Source: Synechococcus sp. UW105 (GTDB taxonomy: Bacteria > Cyanobacteriota > Cyanobacteriia > PCC-6307 > Cyanobiaceae). From it: DNA of 64,000 nt. A program made the position numbers and the translations under genes. Below the pieces are notes generated by a model that was not told the DNA's origin, searched no databases, and saw only the letters and a list, made by a program, of their open reading frames with translations. The stretch is taken from assembly GCF_900473935.1 (NCBI RefSeq), contig NZ_UCNN01000001.1, positions 25,614 to 89,613 of the forward strand. The letters run 5' to 3'. Positions 18,594-27,660 of the stretch are shown piece after piece. Position 1 is the first letter of the stretch, and every line of letters starts with the position of its first letter.

Positions 18594-19227
18594 CGCCTGG
18601 GGTGATCCGAAAACCACAGGAATGCTCTCCTTTCAGTCGCCAGTGCACTCGTTCCACTTGGCAGTCGGGAAAGGTCTGGCGAATTAGCTCAAGCTCCTGA
18701 TCACAAACCACCGGGTATTCCTCGGCGATGCGTTGCACGGAGCAATGGAACTCACTCAGGCACCAGCCCTGGCCATCAGGTGCATCTTGCAGTTCGGTGA
18801 CATAACCCTCCTGGCGGCGCAGTTCGGCTAGGAGGGCCACGCGTTCCTCTAACGGTGCTGAGCCCAGCTGTTGTCGGTAATGGCCTGCTTTGTCGATGGC
18901 TTGTTGGGTGAGCAGGGAGACCATCGTCTCGGGCGGCAGCGTTGCGGCCATGGAGTGGAGCAGGCCAAGAGCGAAGTGTTCGCTGCCATCGGGAAAATGT
19001 TGGTGGCCGCGGTCTGTAAGCCGCCAGCTGTTCGAGGGGCGGCCGGGTCCCGCTGGCATCGGCGTTGATTCGACTAAGCCGTCATCTTCAAGACTGCGCA
19101 GGTGTCGCCGCATGGCCTGCACTGAAATCCCAAGTTGGTTGGCCAAATGCGCAGCACTGGTCTCACCCTGCCTCAGCAGCAGGGTGAGAGTGGTCTCACG
19201 GGTGGGTGCCTGCGCGTGTGCGCCCAT
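18586..19227 (-). CDS. sufR: Fe-S cluster biogenesis transcriptional repressor SufR
   Basis: SufR is a DeoR-like winged-helix repressor that senses cluster status through its own Fe-S cluster and represses the suf operon. The helix-turn-helix is visible in TLLLRQGETSAAHLANQLGISVQAMRRHLRSLEDDGLV (about residues 14-51). The C-terminal half holds the cluster-binding cysteines in CLSEFHCSVQRIAEEYPVVC, DCQVERVHW and HSCGF. The gene is divergent from ftrC-sufBCDS, the classical cyanobacterial arrangement. A perfect palindrome in the shared intergenic region (19535-19558) is its likely operator. Confidence 0.94.
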   Translation of the reverse strand: MGAHAQAPTRETTLTLLLRQGETSAAHLANQLGISVQAMRRHLRSLEDDGLVESTPMPAGPGRPSNSWRLTDRGHQHFPDGSEHFALGLLHSMAATLPPETMVSLLTQQAIDKAGHYRQQLGSAPLEERVALLAELRRQEGYVTELQDAPDGQGWCLSEFHCSVQRIAEEYPVVCDQELELIRQTFPDCQVERVHWRLKGEHSCGFRITPGDD

Positions 19228-19534
19228 GGGTCGGTGGTGATTCCATCACGATGCCACGCAAATTGGGTGACTGACGGATTCTCGCCAGAGTGCCCCCGGC
19301 ATGAAGGTCGTCATCGTGACCGGCTTGGACGAGGGTGACGTCCTGATCAAGCGGTTTTTCCCAGGCCTTGCGCCCCAGATCGCCAGCTTCCACCGGCGCG
19401 TTGATAGGCCTTGTCGGTGCGATTGGCGCTAACAGGAACGTTGCGCAGCTTCGTCCATGGCCCCTCATCCGGGGCGTTGCGGGGGCACAATGAGCCTTGA
19501 CCGGCAGCTGTCGTGACTGTGCCCTAGGCTCCAA
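19228..19534. other. sufR-side half of the suf intergenic region
   Basis: There is no confident gene here. A 43-codon plus-strand frame from ATG 19300 (MKVVIVTGLDEGDVLIKRFF...) has reasonable protein character but no recognised family. The minus-strand frame 19196-19534 overlaps sufR and looks spurious. The promoter of sufR is expected in this part. Confidence 0.45.
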
Positions 19535-19558
19535 ATACGAAACCGAATGGTTTCGTAT
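19535..19558. promoter_or_regulatory. Perfect 24-bp palindrome, candidate SufR operator
   Basis: ATACGAAACC (19535-19544), spacer GAAT and GGTTTCGTAT (19549-19558) are perfect inverted arms of 10 bp. The site is 59 bp upstream of the ftrC start and lies in the intergenic region shared with sufR. In Synechocystis, SufR binds an inverted repeat described as CAAC-N6-GTTG; the arms here differ (AACC-N4-GGTT), so assignment to SufR rests mainly on position. Confidence 0.7.
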
Positions 19559-19617
19559 CTCCTGAAGCCTGCGTGCCCACGGCCTGTTTCCGTTGACTGC
19601 TCAACTCATCGCTGTCC

Positions 19618-19977
19618 ATGACTGACGCACCTGCTGGCACCGCTGAACCAACCCCGGAAAGCCTTGAGGTGATCCGTAAGTTCGCTGAGACCTACGCCCA
19701 GCGCACCGGAACGTATTTCTGCAGTGATCCGGGTGTGACTGCTGTTGTGCTCAAGGGTCTGGCTCGTCACAAGGACGAGCTCGGCGGCGCACTCTGCCCG
19801 TGCCGCCATTACGAAGACAAGGGTGCTGAAGTTTCCCAGGCGTTCTGGAACTGCCCCTGTGTGCCGATGCGTGAGCGCAAAGAATGCCACTGCATGTTGT
19901 TTCTCACTGAGGACAATGCTTTCCGTGGTGATGCGCAGACGATCAGCACCGAGGAGATCCACGCCTCCGCAGGTTGA
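19618..19977 (+). CDS. ftrC: Ferredoxin-thioredoxin reductase catalytic (beta) chain
   Basis: FTR passes electrons from photoreduced ferredoxin to thioredoxins through a 4Fe-4S cluster next to an active disulfide. All diagnostic cysteines are present: CPCRHYEDK (C60, C62), CPC (C79, C81) and CHC (C90, C92). The 119-residue length is normal. It is the first gene of the suf transcript and overlaps the 5' context of sufB by only a few bases, so this Fe-S enzyme shares control with the assembly machinery. The variable chain (ftrV) is not in the window. Confidence 0.96.
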   Translation: MTDAPAGTAEPTPESLEVIRKFAETYAQRTGTYFCSDPGVTAVVLKGLARHKDELGGALCPCRHYEDKGAEVSQAFWNCPCVPMRERKECHCMLFLTEDNAFRGDAQTISTEEIHASAG

Positions 19978-19982
19978 CTCCT

Positions 19983-21422
19983 ATGACCAGTGTCTCCACT
20001 CGTGATCTTGTCAGTCAGCCGTATAAATATGGCTTTGTTACTGATATCGAGACTGAGAAGATTGCCAAAGGCCTTAGTGAAGATGTTGTTCGCCTGATTT
20101 CCTCCAAGAAAGAGGAGCCTCAATTTCTGCTTGATTTCAGGCTGCGTGCCTACAAGCATTGGCTCACTCTGGAAGAGCCTGATTGGGCTGCTTTGGGATA
20201 CAGCGCGATCGACTATCAAGATATCATTTATTACGCTGCTCCTCGCCAGCAAGAGAAGAAGGCAAGTCTCGATGAGGTTGACCCAAAACTTCTGGAGACA
20301 TTTGACAAGCTGGGGATACCTCTGAGTGAGCAGAAACGTTTAAGTAACGTCGCGGTCGATGCCGTTTTTGACAGCGTTTCCATCGCTACGACCTATCGCG
20401 AGAAGCTCGCTGAGCATGGAGTGATTTTCTGTTCGATCAGCGAAGCGGTGAAGGAATATCCTGAGCTTGTTGAGCGTTATATCGGCACAGTTGTTCCCAG
20501 TAATGACAACTATTTTGCCGCGCTGAATTCAGCAGTTTTCAGTGATGGATCGTTTGTGTTTATTCCGAAGGGCGTGGAGTGCCCGATGGAGCTTTCGACT
20601 TACTTCCGGATTAATTCAGGTGATACAGGTCAATTCGAGCGCACGTTGATCGTTGCCGAGGAAGGCGCATCCGTTAGTTACCTTGAGGGTTGCACCGCGC
20701 CAATGTTTGATACCAATCAGCTTCACGCCGCCGTGGTGGAGCTTGTTGCTTTGGACGATGCTTCGATTAAGTACTCCACTGTTCAGAATTGGTATGCCGG
20801 TGACGAGAACGGAGTCGGCGGCATTTACAACTTTGTGACCAAGCGCGGACAGTGTCGCGGTGCACGAAGTCGCATCAGTTGGACCCAGGTGGAAACGGGT
20901 TCAGCGATTACCTGGAAGTATCCGAGCTGTGTCTTGCAGGGTGCCGACTCTGTCGGCGAGTTCTATTCCGTTGCTCTCACGAACAACTGCCAACAGGCCG
21001 ATACAGGCACCAAGATGATTCACCTCGGTGCCCGTACCCGCTCCACGATCGTGAGCAAGGGCATTAGTGCTGGGCGCTCCAGTAACAGTTATCGAGGCCT
21101 TGTGCAGATTGCTCCTGGTGCCAAGGGTGCCCGCAATTACAGCCAGTGCGATTCGATGTTGATTGGCGATGAGGCGGCGGCCAACACCTATCCCTATATC
21201 CGTTCCCAACAGCCTCAGGCAGCAATCGAGCATGAGGCCAGCACCTGTCGTATCTCCGAAGATCAGCTTTTCTACCTCCAGAGTCGGGGCATTGGTTTCG
21301 AAGAGGCTGTGTCAATGATGGTGAGCGGTTTCTGCCGAGATGTTTTCAATCAGCTGCCCATGGAGTTTGCGGCGGAAGCCGACAAGCTTCTGGCTCTCAA
21401 GCTTGAGGGATCTGTCGGATAG
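19983..21422 (+). CDS. sufB: Fe-S cluster assembly scaffold protein SufB
   Basis: SufB is the scaffold subunit of the SufBC2D complex that assembles and transfers Fe-S clusters. The 479-residue sequence has the full family pattern: [17 protein letters not shown] at the start, [46 protein letters not shown] and [20 protein letters not shown] with the key Cys near the C-terminus. I chose the ATG at 19983, five bases after the ftrC stop; an upstream in-frame TTG at 19974 would overlap ftrC. Confidence 0.97.
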   Translation: MTSVSTRDLVSQPYKYGFVTDIETEKIAKGLSEDVVRLISSKKEEPQFLLDFRLRAYKHWLTLEEPDWAALGYSAIDYQDIIYYAAPRQQEKKASLDEVDPKLLETFDKLGIPLSEQKRLSNVAVDAVFDSVSIATTYREKLAEHGVIFCSISEAVKEYPELVERYIGTVVPSNDNYFAALNSAVFSDGSFVFIPKGVECPMELSTYFRINSGDTGQFERTLIVAEEGASVSYLEGCTAPMFDTNQLHAAVVELVALDDASIKYSTVQNWYAGDENGVGGIYNFVTKRGQCRGARSRISWTQVETGSAITWKYPSCVLQGADSVGEFYSVALTNNCQQADTGTKMIHLGARTRSTIVSKGISAGRSSNSYRGLVQIAPGAKGARNYSQCDSMLIGDEAAANTYPYIRSQQPQAAIEHEASTCRISEDQLFYLQSRGIGFEEAVSMMVSGFCRDVFNQLPMEFAAEADKLLALKLEGSVG

Positions 21423-21502
21423 ACCGTTGATCCCGTTAGTGGTCCCCCCTGCCACTTATCGCTGTTGTCCACACCTTCTTTCTTACTCACTCGCTTTCAC
21501 CC

Positions 21503-22297
21503 GTGATCCGTCCTGACGCCGAGCTGTTGCTCGATATCAACGATCTGCATGCTTCCGTTGAGGCTCAGCCCATCCTCAACGGTGTGAATCTGCAGGTTCG
21601 TGCTGGCGAGATCCATGCGGTGATGGGTCGTAACGGCAGCGGCAAAAGCACCTTGTCGAAGGTGTTGGCTGGTCACCCTGCCTATCGCGTCACCGGTGGG
21701 AGCGTCCGTTACCGAGGTTCTGATCTGCTCGAGCTGGAGCCGGAAGAACGCTCCAGGCTTGGTGTCTTCCTTGGCTTTCAATACCCTGTGGAGATCCCAG
21801 GTGTCAGCAATCTCGAGTTCCTGCGGGTCTCCAGCAATGCGCGCCGGCAACAGCAGGGCCTTGAGGAGCTCGACACTTTCGATTTTGACGATCACGTGCG
21901 CGAACGCCTCAGCGTTGTGCAGATGGATCCTGCCTTTCTGGAACGCAGCGTGAACGAGGGCTTCTCCGGAGGGGAGAAGAAGCGCAATGAGATTCTGCAG
22001 ATGGCGCTTCTGAATCCGGTGGTGTCCATCCTTGATGAAACGGATTCCGGCCTTGATATCGATGCCCTCAGAATCGTTGCAGGCGGAGTCAACCAGCTGG
22101 CCACGCCTGAGAACGCCACGCTGTTGATCACCCATTACCAGCGTTTGCTGGATGAGATCACCCCTGACTATGTCCATGTGATGGCGGCTGGCCGAATCCT
22201 CCGAACCGGGGGGCGTGAGTTGGCACTTGAGCTGGAAAAAACCGGTTACGACTGGGTGGATGAGGAGGTGGCGTCCACCGGACAGGGGGTGGCCTAA
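21503..22297 (+). CDS. sufC: Fe-S cluster assembly ATPase SufC
   Basis: SufC is the ABC-type ATPase that drives the SufBCD scaffold. Motifs are Walker [10 protein letters not shown] (42-50), signature SGGEKKR (155-161) and Walker [13 protein letters not shown] (about 174-185), all typical of SufC rather than of membrane transporters. It starts with GTG at 21503 after an 80-bp gap from sufB and ends two bases before sufD. Length of 264 residues is normal. Confidence 0.97.
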   Translation: MIRPDAELLLDINDLHASVEAQPILNGVNLQVRAGEIHAVMGRNGSGKSTLSKVLAGHPAYRVTGGSVRYRGSDLLELEPEERSRLGVFLGFQYPVEIPGVSNLEFLRVSSNARRQQQGLEELDTFDFDDHVRERLSVVQMDPAFLERSVNEGFSGGEKKRNEILQMALLNPVVSILDETDSGLDIDALRIVAGGVNQLATPENATLLITHYQRLLDEITPDYVHVMAAGRILRTGGRELALELEKTGYDWVDEEVASTGQGVA

Positions 22298-22299
22298 CC

Positions 22300-23541
22300 A
22301 TGGTGTCGACTGCGACCGACTGGTTGACGCGTCTGCCTGCTCCAGCAGGAGCCCTCGAGCCTATTCAGCGCCGCGGGCGAGAGGCCCTGGCCCAACTTGG
22401 ATTGCCCACCCGCCGCCAGGAAGACTGGCGTCTCACCGATCTGACCCGCCTACAGGGTTTATTGACGCTGCCCTTGGCCGCTTTGGATCATGCTTCGGCT
22501 GAAGCAGCGTCGGCTCAAAACGTGCCCGGGCGTCCTGAGAATGGCTGGCGTGTTGTGCTCGATGGCCACTCCGATCCCCTCGCAGGGGTTACCCTCCCTG
22601 AGGGCGTGAGCGAGCTGAGCGGGAGTGAGTTGAAGCAGGCTCTGGGTCACACCCTCGCGCGCTGCGGCTCGGCCCATCACTGGCCCGTGGAGTTCAATCA
22701 TTCACTGGCGTCGCAGGTTCTGGCCCTTCGCATCCGTGGTTCTGTGCCTCCTTTAGAGGTGCTGGTTGGCGCCGCTGAGGCATCCCTAAGCCCTACCAGG
22801 ATCCTGTTGGTGGTTGAGGAGAAAGCAGAGCTGGAGATCCTTGAGGTGTTCCTGGCTGATTCGGGTGCGGCCCATAGCCATTTATTCGAGATGCATCTTG
22901 GCCAGGAGGCCAGGGTTCGACATGGCGTTGTGGCCCAGGGATCGGGGGATTCTGCGTTGATGGCCCACTTGGCGGTGGAGCAGGAGCCGCGCAGCAGCTA
23001 TGAGCTCATCACGGTGTCGCGGGGATGGGCCTTGGGGCGCCTTGAACCTCAGGTTGTTCAAGTGGATGGCCAGGCCTCCACGGTGCTGAAGGGTCTCGTG
23101 CTGACGGCTGACGAGCAACAGTTCGCGACCCATACGACCATGCGCTTTGAGGGCGAGGAAGGAGAGCTTGATCAGCTGCAGAAGACGGTCGCCGCCGGTC
23201 GTTCCCACAGCATCTTCAATGGTGCAGTCAACGTTCCGAGGGCGGCGCAACGCACCAATGCCGCACAGCTCAGCCGCAATCTGCTGTTGTCAGATCGTGC
23301 CCGCATCGACACCAAGCCGGAACTGGAGATCGTCGCAGACGATGTGCGCTGTGCTCATGGGGCCACCGTGACCCAGTTGCAGGAGGAGGAGATGTTCTAT
23401 CTGCGCAGTCGTGGAATCTCCAGTGCTCGTGCTGCCGCTTTGTTGCTGCGGGGTTATTGCCAGGAGGTGGTGGATGGCCTGCCGCCTCTGGCGCAGCGTT
23501 GGCCAGTGATCGATCACCTGCTTGAGGGCCTTGAGCGATGA
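22300..23541 (+). CDS. sufD: Fe-S cluster assembly protein SufD
   Basis: SufD is the SufB paralogue that completes the SufBC2D scaffold. The conserved parts are GLPTRRQEDWRLTDL at the N-terminus, TVAAGRSHSIFNGAVNVPRAAQRTNA, LLLSDRARIDTKPELEIVADDVRCAHGATV and EEMFYLRSRGISSARAAALLLRGY near the end. The 413-residue length is usual. The gene follows sufC immediately and overlaps the start of sufS by four bases (ATGA), consistent with one polycistronic message. Confidence 0.97.
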   Translation: MVSTATDWLTRLPAPAGALEPIQRRGREALAQLGLPTRRQEDWRLTDLTRLQGLLTLPLAALDHASAEAASAQNVPGRPENGWRVVLDGHSDPLAGVTLPEGVSELSGSELKQALGHTLARCGSAHHWPVEFNHSLASQVLALRIRGSVPPLEVLVGAAEASLSPTRILLVVEEKAELEILEVFLADSGAAHSHLFEMHLGQEARVRHGVVAQGSGDSALMAHLAVEQEPRSSYELITVSRGWALGRLEPQVVQVDGQASTVLKGLVLTADEQQFATHTTMRFEGEEGELDQLQKTVAAGRSHSIFNGAVNVPRAAQRTNAAQLSRNLLLSDRARIDTKPELEIVADDVRCAHGATVTQLQEEEMFYLRSRGISSARAAALLLRGYCQEVVDGLPPLAQRWPVIDHLLEGLER

Positions 23542-24809
23542 CCGCAGCACCTGAGTGCAATGCGTCTAGGTCGTTGGCAGAGCGGACCCGTTCCGATTTC
23601 CCGATCCTGGCGCAGCGCTCCAGTTCGGGACAGCCACTGATTTACCTCGATCATGCGGCGACCAGCCAGAAGCCCACAGCAGTGCTAGAGGCTCTGCAGC
23701 GCTACTACAGCAACGACAACGCCAATGTGCATCGCGGGGCCCATCAGCTCAGCGCCCGTGCCACAGAGGCGTTTGAAGGCGCACGATTGATCACGGCTCG
23801 TTTCATTGCAGCGGCCAGTCCCCGCGAGATCGTTTTCACCAGAAATGCCAGCGAGGCGATCAATCTTGTAGCCCGCACCTGGGGTGATTCCAATCTCCAG
23901 CCTGGAGACGAGGTGCTGCTCACCGTGATGGAGCATCACAGCAATCTGGTGCCCTGGCAGCTGCTGGCCCAGCGCACTGGATGTGTGCTCCGTCATGTCG
24001 GTGTGACCGAGCATGGAACCCTTGATCTAGAAGACCTGCGCCGTCAGTTCACGAGTCGAACCCGGCTGGTGGCCTTGGTGCATATCAGTAACACCCTGGG
24101 TTGCTGCAATCCTGTGGATGAGGTGGTCAGCCTGGCCTCTGAGCATGGAGCTCTGGTGTTGCTCGATGCCTGTCAGAGCCTGGCCCATAAACCCGTGGCT
24201 GTGCATCAGCTCGGGGTGGATTTTTTGGTCGGCTCCTCCCACAAGCTCTGCGGTCCCACCGGGATGGGTTTCCTCTGGGCGAAAGAGGCTCTACTGGAGG
24301 CGATGCCGCCCTTTCTGGGTGGTGGAGAAATGATCCAGGATGTGTTCCTCGATCACAGCACTTGGGCGGACTTGCCCCACAAATTTGAGGCGGGAACCCC
24401 CGCCATTGGTGAGGCGGTTGGAATGGGCGCCGCGATCAGCTACCTCGAGACCGTTGGCCTCGAGGCGATTCAGGCTTGGGAAGCTGAGCTCACCGCCCAT
24501 CTGTTCTCCCGACTACAGGCCATCGACGGTGTTCGCATCCTTGGGCCCACCCCAGAGCAGCAGCCCGATCGAGGAGCCCTGGCCACCTTTCTCGTGGAGG
24601 GCGTTCATGCGAATGACATCGCGGCCATGCTTGATCTGGAAGGTGTCTGCATCCGCAGTGGTCACCATTGCTGCCAACCCCTGCATCGCCACTACGGCGT
24701 GACTGCTTCAGCGCGGGCCAGTCTCAGCTTCACGACCACTGTTGCTGAGATCGACCACTTTGCTGATGAGTTGACGTCCACGCTGGATTTTCTCCGCGCT
24801 CACAGTTGA
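23538..24809 (+). CDS. sufS: Cysteine desulfurase SufS (group II)
   Basis: SufS is the PLP enzyme that takes sulfur from cysteine for cluster assembly. The Schiff-base lysine is K236 in SSHKLCGPTG, the PLP-stacking segment MEHHSNLVPWQ and the DACQS aspartate are intact, and the active-site cysteine lies in the IRSGHHCCQPLH loop near residue 379. Group II is indicated by the RSGHHC context. It ends the ftrC-sufBCDS operon and overlaps the convergent metallophosphoesterase gene by 10 bp. No sufE gene is nearby. Confidence 0.97.
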   Translation: MTAAPECNASRSLAERTRSDFPILAQRSSSGQPLIYLDHAATSQKPTAVLEALQRYYSNDNANVHRGAHQLSARATEAFEGARLITARFIAAASPREIVFTRNASEAINLVARTWGDSNLQPGDEVLLTVMEHHSNLVPWQLLAQRTGCVLRHVGVTEHGTLDLEDLRRQFTSRTRLVALVHISNTLGCCNPVDEVVSLASEHGALVLLDACQSLAHKPVAVHQLGVDFLVGSSHKLCGPTGMGFLWAKEALLEAMPPFLGGGEMIQDVFLDHSTWADLPHKFEAGTPAIGEAVGMGAAISYLETVGLEAIQAWEAELTAHLFSRLQAIDGVRILGPTPEQQPDRGALATFLVEGVHANDIAAMLDLEGVCIRSGHHCCQPLHRHYGVTASARASLSFTTTVAEIDHFADELTSTLDFLRAHS

Positions 24810-25813
24810 GTGAGTGGACGCAAAGCGCGATTGCGCATCAAGGTGCCCCGATGCCCTTGTAGCTGCTCTGGCAAGGCATCCCAGTCCAGCGTCATGCCTG
24901 TGGCGGCGTCATAGCTGGTTTCCTCGAGGGTGTGCTCCTGCCAGTCGAGATCAAGGGTGGTGAAGCTTTGGGGTCTCGGACGGCGATCTCCAATCAAGAG
25001 GCGAGGCCCGCTTCCCATTGCCCCCAGCTGGATTAGATCGAGTCCGGCCTCGCTGGCGGGGTACCAGGCGTGTTGATGGCCACTGATGTACCCCTGGACT
25101 CCTGTCTCTTGCAGCAGTCTTTTGATCCTGTGGTGCTCCGTGAGCACTTCGCCGGGTCGGTCGCGTCCCTGACTGATCCCTGCCAATGGCAGGTGCCCCA
25201 CCACCAGCCGAAGCCGTGCCTGACGGGCTTCAGCTCCCATCAGTTGCCGGCGGGCCCAGAGCAGTTGCGCCTCGGGAACACGGCTGGAGCTCGCATCCCA
25301 CACCAGCCAGAACACGTCTTGATCCAGAACGCTGTAGTGAAATGGGAAATCGGCACTGTCGACCCATCGCAGCCCCAGGGCTTGACGACGATGCTTCCAA
25401 AAGCGGCGAACGGCCTGCCGGTCGGCGCTGAATCCGGGGGCTCCATCGTGATTCCCCACCGCTGGCAGAAAGGGAATGCCCTGTCGACGCACTGGCAGGA
25501 GGATCGTGCGGGCAAAGGCCTCCCACATTTGGTCCAGTCTGCGGGCGCTGAGGCCCTTTTTCTGGCCCGCCACCATGTCGCCGGCGCAGACCACTAGGGC
25601 TGGCTTCAGCGCTAACAGATGGGTGAGACCCTGCTGTACTTGGGGGATGTAGGAGGTGGAGCCGTAGCTGCTGTTGAGGTCGCTGATCAGGCCGATGCGG
25701 AGTGCATCAGCGGCTGCATTGGCCTGGAGCGCTCGTCCCGCCAGTGAATGACCCGCGGCCAGGCCAAGCGCCCCGGAGGCAAGCGTCAGCAGCTGGCGGC
25801 GATCACAGCGCAT
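24800..25813 (-). CDS. Exported metallophosphoesterase with twin-arginine-type signal
   Basis: This calcineurin-like phosphoesterase carries the metal ligands in LISDLNSSYG, VVCAGDMVAG, VGNHDGAPG, VVGHLPL and SGHQHAW. The first motif is DLN instead of the more common DxH, as in some cyanobacterial relatives. The N-terminus (CDRRQLLTLASGALGLAAG) looks like a twin-arginine export signal, so the enzyme is probably folded before export to the periplasm, perhaps for phosphate scavenging from organic esters (inference). I choose the ATG at 25813; a start at 25828 would add five residues. It converges on sufS and overlaps it by 10 bp. Confidence 0.88.
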   Translation of the reverse strand: MRCDRRQLLTLASGALGLAAGHSLAGRALQANAAADALRIGLISDLNSSYGSTSYIPQVQQGLTHLLALKPALVVCAGDMVAGQKKGLSARRLDQMWEAFARTILLPVRRQGIPFLPAVGNHDGAPGFSADRQAVRRFWKHRRQALGLRWVDSADFPFHYSVLDQDVFWLVWDASSSRVPEAQLLWARRQLMGAEARQARLRLVVGHLPLAGISQGRDRPGEVLTEHHRIKRLLQETGVQGYISGHQHAWYPASEAGLDLIQLGAMGSGPRLLIGDRRPRPQSFTTLDLDWQEHTLEETSYDAATGMTLDWDALPEQLQGHRGTLMRNRALRPLTQL

Positions 25814-25868
25814 CAGGGAGGCCCCCATCGGAGGGCAGCATGGACCATTCCCTGCGCATCCGCAGCTG

Positions 25869-26969
25869 ATGAATATTGATGGTCAGGCCTGGCGCACCAT
25901 CTGGCTCGAGGCGGATGGTCGGTCGGTGGGGGTGATTGATCAGACCCTGCTCCCGCATTGCTTCACCACGCGCACTCTCACCACTTGTCACGCCGCTGCG
26001 GAGGCCATTCAAACGATGGTGGTTCGGGGCGCACCGTTGATCGGGGTCACCGGTGCTTACGGCCTGATGCTGGCCCTGCAGGTTGATGCCTCGGATGAGG
26101 CCCTGGCCACCGCTTTCGATCAGCTCAACGCCACAAGGCCCACAGCCGTGAATCTGCGCTGGGCTTTGGAACGGGTGCGTCAACGTGTGCTGCCCTTGCC
26201 CGCATCGGAGCGGGCCGCGGCGGCCAGGGAGGAAGCGGCTCTGATTGCGGAAGAAGATGTGGCCATGTGCGCTTCAATCGGCGACCACGGCCTGGGATTA
26301 CTCCAGACGCTGGCCAGGGCACGTTCGCCGCAGCGACAGGAGCAACCGTTGCATGTCCTCACCCACTGCAATGCTGGCTGGCTGGCCACCGTTGACTGGG
26401 GAACGGCGTTGGCACCGATCTACAAGGCCCATCGTGCTGGCCTCAACATTCATGTTTGGGTGGATGAGACCCGTCCGCGCAACCAGGGGGCGTCCTTGAC
26501 CGCTTATGAGCTGGGACGCGAAGGCGTTCCCCACACGGTGATCGTCGATAACGCCGGAGGCCACCTGATGCAGCATGGTCAGGTGGATGCGGTGATTGTC
26601 GGCACAGATCGCACAACGCGACGCGGCGATGTGTGCAACAAAATCGGCACCTATCTCAAGGCGCTCGCCGCCCACGACAACGATGTTCCGTTCTATGTGG
26701 CGCTTCCGGCCTCCACGATCGACTGGGCGATCGGTGACGGCGTGGCCGAGATCCCGATTGAGGCCAGAGCGGCAGCTGAAGTGACCCATATCCAGGGGCG
26801 TGATCCTGCCGGTGCCGTCAATTCCGTGCAGCTGACTCCGGATGGCAGCGACGGATTCAATCCTGCTTTTGATGTGACCCCGGCCAGACTCGTGACTGCT
26901 CTGATCACTGATCGAGGCGTGGCTCCGGCCAGTGAGCAGGCTCTCAAGGGGTTGTATGTCGATGCCTGA
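25869..26969 (+). CDS. mtnA: S-methyl-5-thioribose-1-phosphate isomerase
   Basis: MtnA isomerises methylthioribose-1-phosphate to methylthioribulose-1-phosphate in 5'-methylthioadenosine recycling. Motifs include MVVRGAPLIGVTGAYG (50-65), THCNAGWLATVDWGTAL with catalytic Cys167 and VGTDRTTRRGDVCNKIGTY with Asp247. The eIF2B-like fold and 366-residue length fit. The next gene, a FucA-like aldolase, overlaps the stop, so both enzymes are likely produced together; see the separate finding on a possible DHAP-shunt arrangement. Confidence 0.95.
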   Translation: MNIDGQAWRTIWLEADGRSVGVIDQTLLPHCFTTRTLTTCHAAAEAIQTMVVRGAPLIGVTGAYGLMLALQVDASDEALATAFDQLNATRPTAVNLRWALERVRQRVLPLPASERAAAAREEAALIAEEDVAMCASIGDHGLGLLQTLARARSPQRQEQPLHVLTHCNAGWLATVDWGTALAPIYKAHRAGLNIHVWVDETRPRNQGASLTAYELGREGVPHTVIVDNAGGHLMQHGQVDAVIVGTDRTTRRGDVCNKIGTYLKALAAHDNDVPFYVALPASTIDWAIGDGVAEIPIEARAAAEVTHIQGRDPAGAVNSVQLTPDGSDGFNPAFDVTPARLVTALITDRGVAPASEQALKGLYVDA

Positions 26970-27660
26970 TGTCACCTCTGGCGCTGATGGGCTCGCTGCC
27001 GATGACCTGGCCTTGCGGCAAGAGTTGGTGTCCGTGGCTCGGCGCCTCAATGCCAGTGGGCTCAACCAGGGAACGTCTGGCAACCTCTCCCAGCGAATCC
27101 CAGGAGGACTGCTGATTACTCCCAGCTCCCTGCCCTACGAGCAGATGGAGCCCACCGATCTGGTGGCGATCGATTGGAGCGGAATGCCGCTCAACGAGCC
27201 TTCTCGTAGGCCTTCATCGGAATGGCGCCTGCACGCTGATGTGCTTGCGGCTCGCCCCGATGTGCAGGCGGTGTTGCATTGCCACCCGATTCATGGAACT
27301 GCCCTCGCCTGTCATGACCGGGGCATCCCCCCCTTTCATTACATGACGGCTGTGGCGGGGGGAGATGACATCCGTTGTGCTCCTTACGCCACCTTTGGGA
27401 CGGAGCAGTTGTCGCGGATGACGGTTCAGGCGCTGCATGGTCGTCAGGCCTGCCTGCTGGCCCGCCATGGTCTTGTCAGCCTTGGCGACAGCCTTGACCA
27501 AGCCCTGCGCATCGCCGTGGAGGTGGAGACACTGGCGCGCATGTATCTGCAGGCCTTGCAATTGGGAGAGCCACCTCTTCTCACTGCTGAACAGATGCAG
27601 GCTGTCCATGCCCAATTCCGAGGCCTCCACTACGGCCAGGCGGATCAAACTCCCAGGTGA
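26962..27660 (+). CDS. Class II aldolase, FucA-like, paired with mtnA
   Basis: This zinc aldolase is strikingly similar to L-fuculose-1-phosphate aldolase. Visible are LNQGTSGNLSQRIPGGLLITPSSLPYE, the catalytic Glu in SSEWRLH (E87), the zinc ligands in LHCHPIH (H106, H108), PYATFGTEQL and RHGLV (H169). Spacing of the four key residues equals that of E. coli FucA E73, H92, H94 and H155. Because it overlaps mtnA, the likely substrate is methylthioribulose-1-phosphate or deoxyribulose-1-phosphate, as for the Ald2 aldolase of the DHAP shunt, rather than fuculose phosphate (inference). MtnB dehydratase also belongs to this superfamily but has a different sequence pattern. ATG at 26956 is an alternative start. 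Confidence 0.88.
   Translation: MPDVTSGADGLAADDLALRQELVSVARRLNASGLNQGTSGNLSQRIPGGLLITPSSLPYEQMEPTDLVAIDWSGMPLNEPSRRPSSEWRLHADVLAARPDVQAVLHCHPIHGTALACHDRGIPPFHYMTAVAGGDDIRCAPYATFGTEQLSRMTVQALHGRQACLLARHGLVSLGDSLDQALRIAVEVETLARMYLQALQLGEPPLLTAEQMQAVHAQFRGLHYGQADQTPR

Noticed and set aside
26298..27083. A 261-codon minus-strand frame over mtnA and the aldolase
   Set aside because: Both sense genes have intact catalytic motifs, so this is a shadow.
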